Positions 1 to 8,902 of a stretch of DNA of 64,000 nt are shown one piece after another; positions within the stretch are counted from its first letter, which is position 1; every line of letters starts with the position of its first letter. The notes under the pieces were generated by a model. The model was given only the letters and a program-made list of their open reading frames with translations, made no database searches and had not been told where the DNA came from. The stretch spans positions 27,896 through 91,895 of the forward strand of contig CASIBH010000006.1 in assembly GCA_949372805.1 (NCBI GenBank), written 5' to 3'. The stretch comes from an uncultured Flavobacteriales bacterium. GTDB taxonomy: Bacteria; Bacteroidota; Bacteroidia; Flavobacteriales; BACL11. The translations under genes were made by a program, and so were the position numbers.

Positions 1-1
1 C

Positions 2-799
2 GGGTTTAGAGGACCAAATTTCACTACTGTTTCTGCGTGCGCATCATCCACCCATGCTCTTATAGATGCATTTAATTACATAAAGTGGGATAAAGCAGAT
101 ATTTTTGTTGGTGGCGGTTCAGAAGCTTGCGTTGCAGAGCCAGGAATAGGTGGCTTTAATGCTATGATGGCTCTATCTACAAGAAATGATGATCCAAAGA
201 CAGCTTCCCGCCCATTTGATAAAGACAGAGATGGATTTGTTCTTGGTGAAGGAGCTGGCGCTCTTGTTTTAGAGGAATATGAACATGCAAAAAAAAGGGG
301 AGCAAAAATATATGCAGAGCTTATTGGCGGGGGCATGACCGCAGATGCTCATCACATAACAGCCCCTCATCCTGAAGGATTGGGAGCAAAAAATGTGATG
401 AATATTATTTTAAATGAAGGAAAAATAAATACACGTGATGTTGATTATATTAACGTTCATGGAACATCCACTCCTCTAGGAGATATAGCGGAAACAAAAG
501 CAATCTTAAGCTTATTTAAGCAAGAGGCTTATAATTTAAATATTAGCTCAACTAAGTCTATGACGGGCCATTTACTTGGAGCGGCCGGAGTTATTGAGGC
601 TATTGCCTGTATTATGGCTGTTAATAAAAATGTTATTCCCCCTACAATTAATCATTTTACAAACGATGAATCAATTGATAGTAAACTTGACCTTACATTT
701 AATGAGGCTCAAGAAAAAGAGGTTAACTATTCAATTAGTAATACTTTTGGTTTTGGCGGGCATAATGGATCGGTTTTATTTAAAAAGTTTGTAGAATAG
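2..799 (+). CDS. fabF: Beta-ketoacyl-ACP synthase II, 5'-truncated by the window edge
   Basis: Condensing enzyme of type II fatty acid synthesis, which joins malonyl-ACP to a growing acyl-ACP in the cytoplasm. The reading frame is open from base 2, so the N-terminal part lies outside the window. The nucleophilic cysteine is in SACASSTHA near the start of the visible part. The two catalytic histidines are in HGTSTPLGD and in KSMTGHLLGAAG, and the glycine-rich end NTFGFGGHNGS is typical of KAS II. The stop codon overlaps the probable start of rnc. The fabF-rnc order is common in Bacteroidota. The identification as FabF rather than FabB rests on the motifs and the context. Confidence 0.95.
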   Translation, partial: GFRGPNFTTVSACASSTHALIDAFNYIKWDKADIFVGGGSEACVAEPGIGGFNAMMALSTRNDDPKTASRPFDKDRDGFVLGEGAGALVLEEYEHAKKRGAKIYAELIGGGMTADAHHITAPHPEGLGAKNVMNIILNEGKINTRDVDYINVHGTSTPLGDIAETKAILSLFKQEAYNLNISSTKSMTGHLLGAAGVIEAIACIMAVNKNVIPPTINHFTNDESIDSKLDLTFNEAQEKEVNYSISNTFGFGGHNGSVLFKKFVE

Positions 800-1479
800 T
801 CTTCTTAAATAAAATAAAACATTTCTTTAATTTAGGCTACTCTCCTAACACTTTATTTAATGATATTGTTGGTTTTAAAGTAAAAAGCACTGAAATTTAT
901 GAAAAAGCTTTTATTCATAAATCATTACAAAATAAAGCAGACAATGAAAGGTTAGAATTCCTTGGAGATTCTGTTTTAAATATTATTGTTTCAGACTTTT
1001 TATTCAAGTCTTTTATTTCAGATAGTGAAGGAGAATTGTCCAAAAAAAGAGCACATATAATAAGTAGAAATAATTTAAATATGATTGGCAAGCAGATACT
1101 TGATAAAGCTTTGATAAGGCATAATGTTAACGAAGTATCTGACAATATGTTTGGGAATTGTTTAGAAGCTTTAATTGGAGCTATTTTTATTGAAGAAGGC
1201 CTTTCAAAAACAAATGAATTTGTTAAGGATAAAATAATTACAAACTCATTAAACACGAATTTTAGTGATGTTGATTTTAAGTCAAAATTAATTTTGAGAT
1301 GTCAAAGAGAGGGAAAAAAAGTTACATTTAAAAAAATCCAAGAATCAGGTCCAGGACACAAAAAAAAATATAAAATGGGTGTTTATATTAACGGTGATAA
1401 AAAGTCTGAAAATTGGGGTTTTTCAATAAAATCAGCGGAGCAACTATGCGCTAAATCATTAGATAATAATGAACTATAA
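796..1479 (+). CDS. rnc: Ribonuclease III, no canonical start codon
   Basis: Double-strand-specific endoribonuclease that processes rRNA precursors and structured mRNAs. The RNase III signature NERLEFLGDSVL and the second acidic motif EALIGAIFIEEG are both present, followed by a C-terminal dsRNA-binding domain containing GPGHKKKY. The first ATG in frame, at 1036, falls after the catalytic signature and cannot be the real start. The frame is open from 784 but holds no ATG, GTG or TTG before that point. Residues resembling RNase III homologues begin around base 847, so the likeliest start is ATA at 796, overlapping the fabF stop; ATA at 814 is the alternative. From 796 the protein has 227 residues, normal for the family. 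Downstream, the gene overlaps the next one by 11 nt. Confidence 0.88.
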   Translation: MVFLNKIKHFFNLGYSPNTLFNDIVGFKVKSTEIYEKAFIHKSLQNKADNERLEFLGDSVLNIIVSDFLFKSFISDSEGELSKKRAHIISRNNLNMIGKQILDKALIRHNVNEVSDNMFGNCLEALIGAIFIEEGLSKTNEFVKDKIITNSLNTNFSDVDFKSKLILRCQREGKKVTFKKIQESGPGHKKKYKMGVYINGDKKSENWGFSIKSAEQLCAKSLDNNEL

Positions 1480-1894
1480 AAAGAAAAAAATATTTAAACT
1501 TGACGACATTGAAGAAGAAAATTTTAGTGTTTTTGCATTAGTAAGTCAGGCAAAGGACTATAAATTATCATGGCATTTAAATAAGTTGCTTTGCATTGAT
1601 TTGCAAAAAGATAAGAACTATATTTGTAAAGGAAAAACATTTTTTTCAAGGTATAAGATTTCAGAGAGCGAAAAATATGGCAGCTTGACTTTAACTTCAA
1701 ATAATTCTGGAAAAGGTTATTTAGAAGCGTCTCAAAAAAACATAAATTATTTTTTGACAACAGGAAATATTTTGGAAAGTAATGAAAAAGAGGAACTAGT
1801 AAAAAAAATTAATACTATCTCTGAAGTTTTATTTGCCTTTGAGCTAGATTTAAAAAACACAAGAGTTTTAAATAATATTAACCATAATGATTAG
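1469..1894 (+). CDS. IPExxxVDY family protein
   Basis: Small protein of unknown function, 141 residues. The segment DYKLSWHLNKLLCIDL near residues 29-45 matches the conserved N-terminal part of a Bacteroidota family named IPExxxVDY, whose members commonly sit between rnc and pyk, as here. No signal peptide or membrane helix is visible, so it is probably cytoplasmic. It overlaps rnc by 11 nt and pyk by 8 nt, so the three are probably translated together. I cannot assign a reaction. The family name is from memory of similar proteins in this position. Confidence 0.75.
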   Translation: MNYKKKKIFKLDDIEEENFSVFALVSQAKDYKLSWHLNKLLCIDLQKDKNYICKGKTFFSRYKISESEKYGSLTLTSNNSGKGYLEASQKNINYFLTTGNILESNEKEELVKKINTISEVLFAFELDLKNTRVLNNINHND

Positions 1895-3338
1895 AAAAAC
1901 AAAAATTATTGCAACTATTGGGCCTGCAACAAGCTCTCTAATTATGCTTAAAAAGATAATTAAAGCTGGTGTAAATGTTTGCAGATTAAATTTTTCACAC
2001 TTGCAGCACACTGAAGCTAAAGAAATAATATCAAGAATAAAACAAATAAACCAGCAATTAAATGTTCACACAGCAATATTGGCTGATTTACAAGGCCCTA
2101 AAATAAGAGTAGGAGTTTTACCAAAACCAATTAATCTTGTCAAAGATGAGAAAGTCTTTTTTTCGACAAATAGAACAAGTAAAAAATTAACAAATATTGG
2201 CAGTAAAAACAATGCACTCCACATTGGTTATGGTGATTTTGCTAAAGATGTAACAGTGGGTGATAGAGTATTAATTGATGACGGAAAAATAGAGCTTAAA
2301 GTTGTTTCTTCTAATAAAATATCAATTGTTGAAACACAAGTTGTTTTTGGTGGGGTGTTATCTTCTAATAAAGGTGTTAATCTCCCAAACACCAAGATCT
2401 CTCTGCCTTCATTAACTAAAAAAGACAAAAATGATCTTAAGTTTATTTTGTCTCAGAAAATAGAATGGTTAGCCCTTTCTTTTGTGAGATCTGCAGAAGA
2501 TGTGTTAAGTTTAAAAAGAATTTTAAAACGAAATAATAGTAATTTAAGTGTTATTTCAAAAATCGAAAAACCTGAAGCCTTAGGGGATATTGATCGTATT
2601 ATTTTAAATAGTGACGCTGTTATGGTTGCAAGAGGAGATTTAGGTGTTGAAATTCCTGCTTTTAGTGTACCAGCTTATCAAAAAATGATAGTGCAAAAAT
2701 CTATTGAAAAATCAAAACCAGTTATTATAGCAACACAAATGCTTGAAAGCATGACTTTAAGCTCTACTGCAACAAGAGCAGAAGTTAGTGATGTCGCAAA
2801 CTCTGTTATTGACGGAGCAGACGCTGTTATGTTAAGCGGAGAAACTTCTGTTGGGAAATTTCCTGTAAAAACCGTTACAACCATGAGGGATATTATTAGA
2901 GATATTGAGAAAAGTCAATATACAGATAGAAAAAACACTAACTATGTAGACAGCTTAAAAGGATTAAATGAAAGAAAAATTTCAGATGCAATTTGTGCTC
3001 ACGCTGCACAGCTTTCAGAGCAGGCTAATGCAAAGGCAATAGTTACAATGACTTACTCTGGCTATAATGCAATAAAGACGTCAAGTTTTAGGCCAAGAGC
3101 TTTTGTTTATGCTTTCACTAATAATTACTCCATTTTAAACAAACTGAGTCTTGTGTGGGGGGTTAAGGCTTATTATTATGATCGAGGAACCACAACAGAT
3201 CAGACTATAATGGAAACAAAAGAAATTTTGAAAGAAAATAAAGAAATTAAGAAAGGTGATGCAATAATAAGTTTAGCAAGCTTACCTGCGTATCAAAAAG
3301 GCATGACAAATATGATTAAATTAAGTACATTAGAATAA
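1887..3338 (+). CDS. pyk: Pyruvate kinase
   Basis: Final step of glycolysis: phosphoenolpyruvate plus ADP gives pyruvate and ATP. The N-terminus has TKIIATIGPATSS, the barrel has the catalytic-lysine stretch SKIEKPEAL and the metal/substrate stretch MVARGDLGVEIP, followed by IIATQMLESM and DAVMLSGETSVGKFP. The C-terminal domain is present. Its 483 residues are a normal length. It overlaps the preceding gene by 8 nt and lies 3 nt before the M42 peptidase gene, so it belongs to the fabF-rnc transcription unit. Confidence 0.98.
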   Translation: MIRKTKIIATIGPATSSLIMLKKIIKAGVNVCRLNFSHLQHTEAKEIISRIKQINQQLNVHTAILADLQGPKIRVGVLPKPINLVKDEKVFFSTNRTSKKLTNIGSKNNALHIGYGDFAKDVTVGDRVLIDDGKIELKVVSSNKISIVETQVVFGGVLSSNKGVNLPNTKISLPSLTKKDKNDLKFILSQKIEWLALSFVRSAEDVLSLKRILKRNNSNLSVISKIEKPEALGDIDRIILNSDAVMVARGDLGVEIPAFSVPAYQKMIVQKSIEKSKPVIIATQMLESMTLSSTATRAEVSDVANSVIDGADAVMLSGETSVGKFPVKTVTTMRDIIRDIEKSQYTDRKNTNYVDSLKGLNERKISDAICAHAAQLSEQANAKAIVTMTYSGYNAIKTSSFRPRAFVYAFTNNYSILNKLSLVWGVKAYYYDRGTTTDQTIMETKEILKENKEIKKGDAIISLASLPAYQKGMTNMIKLSTLE

Positions 3339-3341
3339 ATT

Positions 3342-4388
3342 ATGATAAATACAAAATTATTAGCAGAACTGTGTGAGGTTGCCGGAGCGCCCGGTCATGA
3401 AAATAGAGTTAGAGAAATTGTTTTAAGAGAAGTTAAAGAGATTGTTGATGAAATTAACATAGATAATATGGGTAACGTTATTGCTCTAAAAAAAGGCGTT
3501 AAGGACAAAAAAGTAATGATTGCTGCCCATATGGATGAAATAGGATTTATCGTTACTCATATTGACGATAAGGGATTTGTTTATTTTCATACACTAGGTG
3601 GTTTTGACCCAAAGACACTAACAGCTCAAAGAGTTATAATACACGGAAAAGAAGATGTTATAGGAGTGATGGGCAGCAAGCCTATTCATTTAATGAATGC
3701 TGCAGATAGGTTAAAAGTACCAACAGTTAAAGACTTTTTTATTGACACGGGTCTTAGTAAAAATCAGCTTGCAAAACTTATTGAAGTTGGAAGCACGATC
3801 ACTAGAGAAAGAAAATTAATAGAAATGGGTGATTGTATTAATTGTAAGTCACTTGATAATCGAGTCTCTGTTTTTATTTTAATTGAAATGTTAAAAGAAA
3901 TGACAGAAAAACCACCCTATGATACATATGCTGTTTTTACAGTTCAAGAAGAAATTGGAATAAGAGGAGCGAATGTATCTTCAATGTTAATAAACCCTGA
4001 CTATGGTTTTGGGCTAGACACAACTATAGCTTGGGACACCCCAGGGTCAACCAAGCAAGAACAGGTTTCTGCTTTAGGAGAAGGAGCGTGTATTAAGGTT
4101 ATGGACTCTTCAACAGTTTGTGATTATAGAATGGTCTCTTACATGAAAGAGATTTCTAAAAAACATAAAATAAAGACACAACTAGAAATTTTACCTGCCG
4201 GAGGAACTGACACTGCTGGTGTTCAAAGAATGAACCCTGGAGGAGCTATTTCTGGAGCTGTTTCAATTCCTACAAGACATATTCATCAGGTAATAGAAAT
4301 GGTTCACAAAGAAGATGTAAGAGGGTCTATTGATTTATTAAAGGCTTGTGTGGAAAATTTAGATTCCTACAACTGGAAATTTGTTTAA
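3342..4388 (+). CDS. M42 family metallo-aminopeptidase (glutamyl aminopeptidase/endoglucanase M-like)
   Basis: Cytosolic dinuclear-metal peptidase that trims peptides from the N-terminus. Metal ligands are visible in order: AAHMDEIGF (His63), LDNRVSVF, QEEIGIRGA with the catalytic Glu pair, GLDTTIAWDTPG, and RHIHQ near the C-terminus. GGTDTAGVQ is also family-typical. At 348 residues it is the usual length for the FrvX/YsdC group. Members were sometimes named cellulases, but peptidase activity is the supported role. It is the last gene of the plus-strand unit; pheS converges on it 9 nt downstream. Confidence 0.92.
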   Translation: MINTKLLAELCEVAGAPGHENRVREIVLREVKEIVDEINIDNMGNVIALKKGVKDKKVMIAAHMDEIGFIVTHIDDKGFVYFHTLGGFDPKTLTAQRVIIHGKEDVIGVMGSKPIHLMNAADRLKVPTVKDFFIDTGLSKNQLAKLIEVGSTITRERKLIEMGDCINCKSLDNRVSVFILIEMLKEMTEKPPYDTYAVFTVQEEIGIRGANVSSMLINPDYGFGLDTTIAWDTPGSTKQEQVSALGEGACIKVMDSSTVCDYRMVSYMKEISKKHKIKTQLEILPAGGTDTAGVQRMNPGGAISGAVSIPTRHIHQVIEMVHKEDVRGSIDLLKACVENLDSYNWKFV

Positions 4389-4397
4389 AAAAGTTAT

Positions 4398-5411
4398 TTA
4401 GATAGAGCTTGAAAATTGTTTAAGAAACCTAACATCGTTTTCATAAAAGAGTCTTAAGTCGTCAACTTGATACTTTAGCATAGCTATTCTTTCAATACCC
4501 ATTCCAAACGCAAAACCTGTGTATTTGCTGGAGTCTATACCGCAATTATCTAAGACATTTGGATCAACCATTCCACATCCTAAAATTTCTAAATACCCAG
4601 TATATTTACACACATTACAGCCTTTTGAAGAACAAATATTACAACTTACATCAACTTCGGCAGATGGTTCTGTAAAAGGAAAGTAAGAAGGTCTAAGTCT
4701 TATTTTTGTTTTTTCTCCAAACATTTCTTTTGCAAAATATAATAAAGTTTGTTTTAAATCTGCAAAGCTTACTTTCTTATCTATATAGAGACCTTCCACT
4801 TGATGAAAAATACAATGAGCTCTAGAAGAAATAGCTTCATTTCTGTACACCCTTCCAGGAGAAATAGTTCTTATTGGAGGCTGGTTGTTTTCCATATACC
4901 TTACTTGAACTGATGAAGTATGAGTTCTAAGTAGTATGTCAGGATTTGTTTGTATAAAGAATGTGTCTTGCATATCTCTTGCGGGGTGTTCCTCCGGTAA
5001 GTTTAATGCAGAGAAGTTGTGCCAGTCATCTTCTATTTCTGGACCCTTCGAAATACTAAAGCCTATTTTATTAAAAATCTCAACAATTTCATTTTTAACA
5101 ATTGATAACGGATGTCTACTTCCTAAGTTATTTAAAGAAATAGGCTTTGTAAAATCGTCAGTGACATATGTTTTTTTTGCCCCAAAACTATATTCTTTAT
5201 TTACCTTTATATTTAGCTGCTCTTTTAAATTATTTAGAGCTTTTCCTGCAAGCTTTTTTTCTTCGTTGGGTGTTTTTTTAAATTCTTCAAAAAGTTTATT
5301 TAACTCGCCTGATTTTGAAAGATATTTTATTCTAAAAGCCTCCAATTCCTTTTTAGATTTGGGAGCAAAAGTCTCAAGTTCATTTAGTATGGAAGATATT
5401 TTTATTAACAC
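4398..5411 (-). CDS. pheS: Phenylalanine--tRNA ligase alpha subunit
   Basis: Catalytic subunit of the tetrameric enzyme that charges tRNA-Phe. After an N-terminal coiled-coil arm comes the class II core: [15 protein letters not shown] (motif 2) and [16 protein letters not shown] (motif 3). A cysteine cluster, [12 protein letters not shown], precedes [10 protein letters not shown] and is usual in Bacteroidota PheS. The start is GTG; the N-terminal match to the family supports it and no ATG lies upstream in frame. pheT is not in the window, so the two subunits are encoded separately. Confidence 0.97.
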   Translation of the reverse strand: MLIKISSILNELETFAPKSKKELEAFRIKYLSKSGELNKLFEEFKKTPNEEKKLAGKALNNLKEQLNIKVNKEYSFGAKKTYVTDDFTKPISLNNLGSRHPLSIVKNEIVEIFNKIGFSISKGPEIEDDWHNFSALNLPEEHPARDMQDTFFIQTNPDILLRTHTSSVQVRYMENNQPPIRTISPGRVYRNEAISSRAHCIFHQVEGLYIDKKVSFADLKQTLLYFAKEMFGEKTKIRLRPSYFPFTEPSAEVDVSCNICSSKGCNVCKYTGYLEILGCGMVDPNVLDNCGIDSSKYTGFAFGMGIERIAMLKYQVDDLRLFYENDVRFLKQFSSSI

Positions 5412-5427
5412 GTTGAAATTTTCTATG

Positions 5428-5435
5428 TATATTTG
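5428..5435 (+). promoter_or_regulatory. Bacteroidota -7 box for the lipoprotein-cvpA unit
   Basis: TATATTTG matches TAnnTTTG and lies 30 nt before the ATG at 5466. No clear -33 element. Confidence 0.55.
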
Positions 5436-5465
5436 CTATTATAAGAACACAAATTAACAATAATT

Positions 5466-5849
5466 ATGCGAAATATAAATTTTAAATCAACCTTAATAAG
5501 CTTCTTAATAGCTTTTTCTGTCGCTTTTTTTATTACATCTCTTTCTTCATGTGAAAAAGATAATCCTACAATTTGTACAATTACAGTTAACGATTCAAGT
5601 GGACAGCCAGTAGAAGGAGCAAAGGTAATATTGTCAAAAGAAGGTGAAATAAGTCCCCAAGGATCTTTCTCAAGTGTTTTTCAGAAAAAGAATACTGGAG
5701 CTAATGGTCAAGCAGATTTTGAATTTCAGTATGAAGCAATATTAGATGTTATTGTTGAAAAAGCAGATGGAAATGATTTACAAACAGGTCAGAGTGTTGT
5801 TAGGCTTCTTAAAAATAAAATAGTTTTTAAAACGGTAGTTATTAACTAA
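5466..5849 (+). CDS. Small lipoprotein with a carboxypeptidase-regulatory-like fold
   Basis: Unrecognised 127-residue protein. The first 29 residues form a lipoprotein signal peptide: positively charged start, hydrophobic stretch, and lipobox SLSSC. The mature part, TVNDSSGQPVEGAKVIL followed by GANGQADFEFQYEAI, has the pattern of a beta-sandwich of the carboxypeptidase-regulatory or transthyretin-like type, common in exported Bacteroidota proteins. It should be anchored in the outer membrane or on its periplasmic face after LspA processing (lspA is at 23.8 kb). It lies 11 nt before cvpA. Function unknown. Confidence 0.7.
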   Translation: MRNINFKSTLISFLIAFSVAFFITSLSSCEKDNPTICTITVNDSSGQPVEGAKVILSKEGEISPQGSFSSVFQKKNTGANGQADFEFQYEAILDVIVEKADGNDLQTGQSVVRLLKNKIVFKTVVIN

Positions 5850-5860
5850 CTTATTTAATA

Positions 5861-6505
5861 ATGAATTACCTTGATATAGTGCTAGTTATTCCTATGGTTT
5901 ATGGAATAGTCAGAGGTTTCTCTAAGGGGATTGTTAATGAAATAACATCTCTTGCCGCTATTGCTATTGGAGTCTATTTAGCTTTAAATTTTTCAGTTTA
6001 TTTTGAAGAATTTTTTACAAACATAATATCTAAGTTTTCTTCAGACTTTGCAAAAAATGAAAAGAAGGCTTTTATTCCTATAATTTCATTTGCTCTAATA
6101 TTTTTATGTTCAATTATTACTGTAAAAGCTATTGGAGCTGTAATTGATAAAATCACAAATGTGCTAGCTCTTGGAATAATAAGTAAAATTATTGGAGCTT
6201 TATTTGGTTTTGTTAAGCTGTGTATTATACTTAGTTGCGTAATCTATTTTGAAAAAACTATTAATATTATTCCTAAAAAAACGATTAAAAGCTCAGTTGT
6301 ATATTCTCCTATAGAGTCAGTTGTTGATAAACTATCCCCTAGTTTAAAAAAACACGAAGGAGTAATAAAAGAGCTTGAAAAGAAAGCAAATAAAGCAAAA
6401 AAAGAAATTGAGAAAAAAGCTAACTCTGTAAAAAATAAAGTAGAAAAAGTATCTCCCAAAAAAGAAGCAAAAGAAATAAAAAAGAAAATTGAAAAAGAGT
6501 TATAG
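5861..6505 (+). CDS. CvpA family inner-membrane protein
   Basis: The protein has about four hydrophobic helices in residues 1-135, beginning MNYLDIVLVIPMVYGIVRGF, which is typical of CvpA (named for colicin V production, true role unclear; some members affect envelope stress and cell separation). The last 55 residues or so are very rich in Lys and Glu (repeated KKA/KKEIEKK patterns) and should form a charged cytoplasmic coiled coil, longer than in many CvpA proteins. The gene converges with pgk and the two overlap by 6 nt. Confidence 0.85.
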   Translation: MNYLDIVLVIPMVYGIVRGFSKGIVNEITSLAAIAIGVYLALNFSVYFEEFFTNIISKFSSDFAKNEKKAFIPIISFALIFLCSIITVKAIGAVIDKITNVLALGIISKIIGALFGFVKLCIILSCVIYFEKTINIIPKKTIKSSVVYSPIESVVDKLSPSLKKHEGVIKELEKKANKAKKEIEKKANSVKNKVEKVSPKKEAKEIKKKIEKEL

Positions 6506-7684
6506 CATTGCCTCTATAGCTGGAAGTTTTTTCCCCTCTAAATATTCAATCATAGCTCCTCCTCCTGTAGAAATATAGCTTACGCTACTCTCTAAATTAA
6601 ATTTTTTAATAGCAGCAACAGAGTCCCCACCGCCTACTAAAGAATAAGCCCCCTCAGATGTTGCTTTTGCAACTGATAAAGCAATTTGTCTTGTTCCTTC
6701 AGAAAACAATTCTATTTCAAAAACTCCCATAGGACCATTCCAAATGATTGTTTTAGAATTTTGAATGACATTGCTAAATATCTTTATTGATTCAGGCCCA
6801 ATGTCTAGCCCCATATAATTTGATTCTATTTTTTCTATATGAGAGATTTGTATATCACCATCATCTCCAAATTTCGAAGAGTTTATAGAGTCTGATGGCA
6901 AAATTATATTTACCCCTTTATTTTCTGCTTTCTGAATGATTTTATTTGCGAGGTCTATTTTATCTTCTTCATAAATAGAGTTCCCAATAGCGCCGCCCCT
7001 TGCCTTTATAAAAGTAAAGGCCATTCCTCCCCCAATAATTAAATTATCTACTTTATCAATTAAAGCCAGAACTACTTCAATTTTACTGCTGATTTTAGCA
7101 CCGCCAATTATAGCAGTAAATGGTTTTGTAGGTGTTTTTAAGGTTTTCTCAAGATTTAAAACCTCATCTTGCATCAACAGTCCAAAAAATTTGTGTTTAA
7201 AAAATTGTGGAATCACTGAGTTTGATGCATGTAACCTATGAGCTGTTCCAAAAGCATCGTTTATATATACATCTGCAAGCCTTGAAAGTTTTTTTGCAAA
7301 TTCAAGATCTCCCGACTCTTCTTGATTGTAAAACCTTAAATTTTCTAGGAGGATAACACTTCCCGCTGTTTGCTTATATATAAACCTTTCAACTTTCGAT
7401 CCTATACAGTCATCAATAAAAGCCACGGATTTATGTAATAGTTTTTCTAAATCTTTTTGAATATTAGATAAGGAATACCTTAAATTTTTTTTTCCTTTTG
7501 GCCTTCCAAGATGAGAGATTAGTATTGCAATCCCTCCAGAAGAGATAACTCTTTTTATTGTAGGAATTGCAGCAATAATTCTTGAAGTATCAGTTACTTT
7601 ATTGTTTTCCCCAAGAGGAACATTAAAGTCAACTCTGATAAGAGTTTTTTTATTTTTAAAATCAAAATTAGCTATATTATTCAT
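6500..7684 (-). CDS. pgk: Phosphoglycerate kinase
   Basis: Glycolytic enzyme transferring phosphate from 1,3-bisphosphoglycerate to ADP. Visible motifs are RVDFNVPLGENNKV, SHLGRPKG, LENLRFY, AIIGGAKISSKI, WNGPMGVFE and GGGDSVAAI, covering both the 3-phosphoglycerate and nucleotide sites. At 394 residues it is the usual length. A -7 promoter box lies only 4 nt before the ATG, suggesting a leaderless mRNA. The 3' end overlaps cvpA by 6 nt. Confidence 0.98.
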   Translation of the reverse strand: MNNIANFDFKNKKTLIRVDFNVPLGENNKVTDTSRIIAAIPTIKRVISSGGIAILISHLGRPKGKKNLRYSLSNIQKDLEKLLHKSVAFIDDCIGSKVERFIYKQTAGSVILLENLRFYNQEESGDLEFAKKLSRLADVYINDAFGTAHRLHASNSVIPQFFKHKFFGLLMQDEVLNLEKTLKTPTKPFTAIIGGAKISSKIEVVLALIDKVDNLIIGGGMAFTFIKARGGAIGNSIYEEDKIDLANKIIQKAENKGVNIILPSDSINSSKFGDDGDIQISHIEKIESNYMGLDIGPESIKIFSNVIQNSKTIIWNGPMGVFEIELFSEGTRQIALSVAKATSEGAYSLVGGGDSVAAIKKFNLESSVSYISTGGGAMIEYLEGKKLPAIEAML

Positions 7685-7688
7685 TGTA

Positions 7689-7696
7689 CAAAAATA
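7689..7696 (-). promoter_or_regulatory. -7 box for pgk, 4 nt from the start codon
   Basis: On the minus strand this reads TATTTTTG, then TACA, then the pgk ATG. Transcription in this phylum starts a few bases after the box, so the mRNA would begin at or within the start codon. Confidence 0.5.
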
Positions 7697-7727
7697 AAAT
7701 AAAAGCTTAAGATCAGCTCATTTTAAT

Positions 7728-7735
7728 TAAATTTG
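7728..7735 (+). promoter_or_regulatory. -7 box for the holB-gldH-PBP-CoA transferase operon
   Basis: TAAATTTG matches TAnnTTTG and lies 17 nt before the holB ATG at 7753. Confidence 0.55.
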
Positions 7736-7752
7736 ACATAATATATTATCAA

Positions 7753-8901
7753 ATGCGTTTTAATGAAATTTTTGCTTTAGAAGATATTAAGAAAGAGCTT
7801 TTAAATGGCATCTCTAAAAATAGAATTGCTCATTCTCAAATCTTTACGGGCCCAAAAGGAGGCCCAAAACTTGCATTAGCATTGGCATATGCGCAATATA
7901 TTAATTGTCTTAATAAAACAGAAAAAGACTCATGCAACACTTGTGATTCATGTGTTAAATATTCAAAGCTTAGTCATCCTGATCTTCATGTAATATTTCC
8001 TGTTGTTAAAATATCAAAATGTACACGTGCCGTTGATTATATGCCAGAGTGGCGTAATTTTTTTACTACAAACATATATTCTTCATTAGACGAATGGAGT
8101 AATTTTATGGGTGACAAAACTTCATTTATTTATACGCATGAGTTCACATCCACGAAAGAGTGTGTAGATAACTCAAGGCTAACCCTATACAATAAGCTAG
8201 CTCTTAAAAATTTTGAATCTAAACACAGGGTTGTTATAATTTGGGGTCCTGAAAAGATGCTAAAGGTTGCAAGCAATAAATTGTTAAAGTTTTTAGAAGA
8301 GCCACCTGATGGTACAGTTTTTTTGTTAGTCTCTGATGAAACAAACAGCCTTCTTCCAACATTAACCTCAAGACTTCAAAAATCATTTATTCCTAAATAC
8401 ACTGATGAGGAATTACTATTATTTTATAATGATAAATTCGGATCAGATATTAATGGTTTCTCAAAAAAAGCTAATGGAGACATTAGTTATTTACTTAGCT
8501 TAAATAAATCTACCGAAGAAGCAGATTTGCTTAAAGATTTTACAAGCTGGATGAGGTTATGTTTTAAGCAAGATTTTCAAGGTCTTACTAATTGGGCTAG
8601 CTTAATATCTAGTCAGAATACTATATATAAGAAAAAGCTGTTAGGTTTTTCGATTAATACTATCAGATATTCATTGATTAATAATTTTGGCAATAATAAA
8701 ATGCTACAAACAAGTAATGATGAAAAAGAATTTGTGTTAAAATTCTCTAAATTTGTAAACGAAGAAAACAGTATCCCTTTAATTTTAGAATTTGAAAAAT
8801 CAATTCAGTATTTAAATAGAAATATAAATTCTAAAATCTTGTTTTTTGAGTTATCATTACAGGTTTCAAAAATGTTAAAAATTAAATCTAGTGTAGATTA
8901 A
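7753..8901 (+). CDS. holB: DNA polymerase III delta' subunit, clamp-loader AAA+ protein
   Basis: Subunit of the clamp loader that opens the sliding clamp at primed DNA. The order fits delta': a nucleotide-binding-like loop TGPKGGPKLALA near residue 32, lacking the GKT/GKS of an active Walker A as is usual for delta'; a four-cysteine zinc module ending CNTCDSCVKYSKLSHPDLH; and NKLLKFLEEPP with TSRLQ in place of the SRC motif. The zinc module is typical of DnaX and delta'. At 382 residues it is normal. It is followed after one base by gldH, so the two are translationally linked. Confidence 0.9.
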   Translation: MRFNEIFALEDIKKELLNGISKNRIAHSQIFTGPKGGPKLALALAYAQYINCLNKTEKDSCNTCDSCVKYSKLSHPDLHVIFPVVKISKCTRAVDYMPEWRNFFTTNIYSSLDEWSNFMGDKTSFIYTHEFTSTKECVDNSRLTLYNKLALKNFESKHRVVIIWGPEKMLKVASNKLLKFLEEPPDGTVFLLVSDETNSLLPTLTSRLQKSFIPKYTDEELLLFYNDKFGSDINGFSKKANGDISYLLSLNKSTEEADLLKDFTSWMRLCFKQDFQGLTNWASLISSQNTIYKKKLLGFSINTIRYSLINNFGNNKMLQTSNDEKEFVLKFSKFVNEENSIPLILEFEKSIQYLNRNINSKILFFELSLQVSKMLKIKSSVD

Positions 8902-8902
8902 A

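Noticed and set aside
61..336. Long minus-strand open frames inside fabF, pyk, sdhA and sufD.
   Set aside because: They are antisense shadows of well-supported genes, lack promoters, and encode low-complexity Ser/Leu/Phe-rich sequences.
3342..4388. M42 protein as a cellulase/endoglucanase.
   Set aside because: The metal ligands and Glu-Glu catalytic pair of an aminopeptidase are complete; the cellulase label for this family is a historical annotation.
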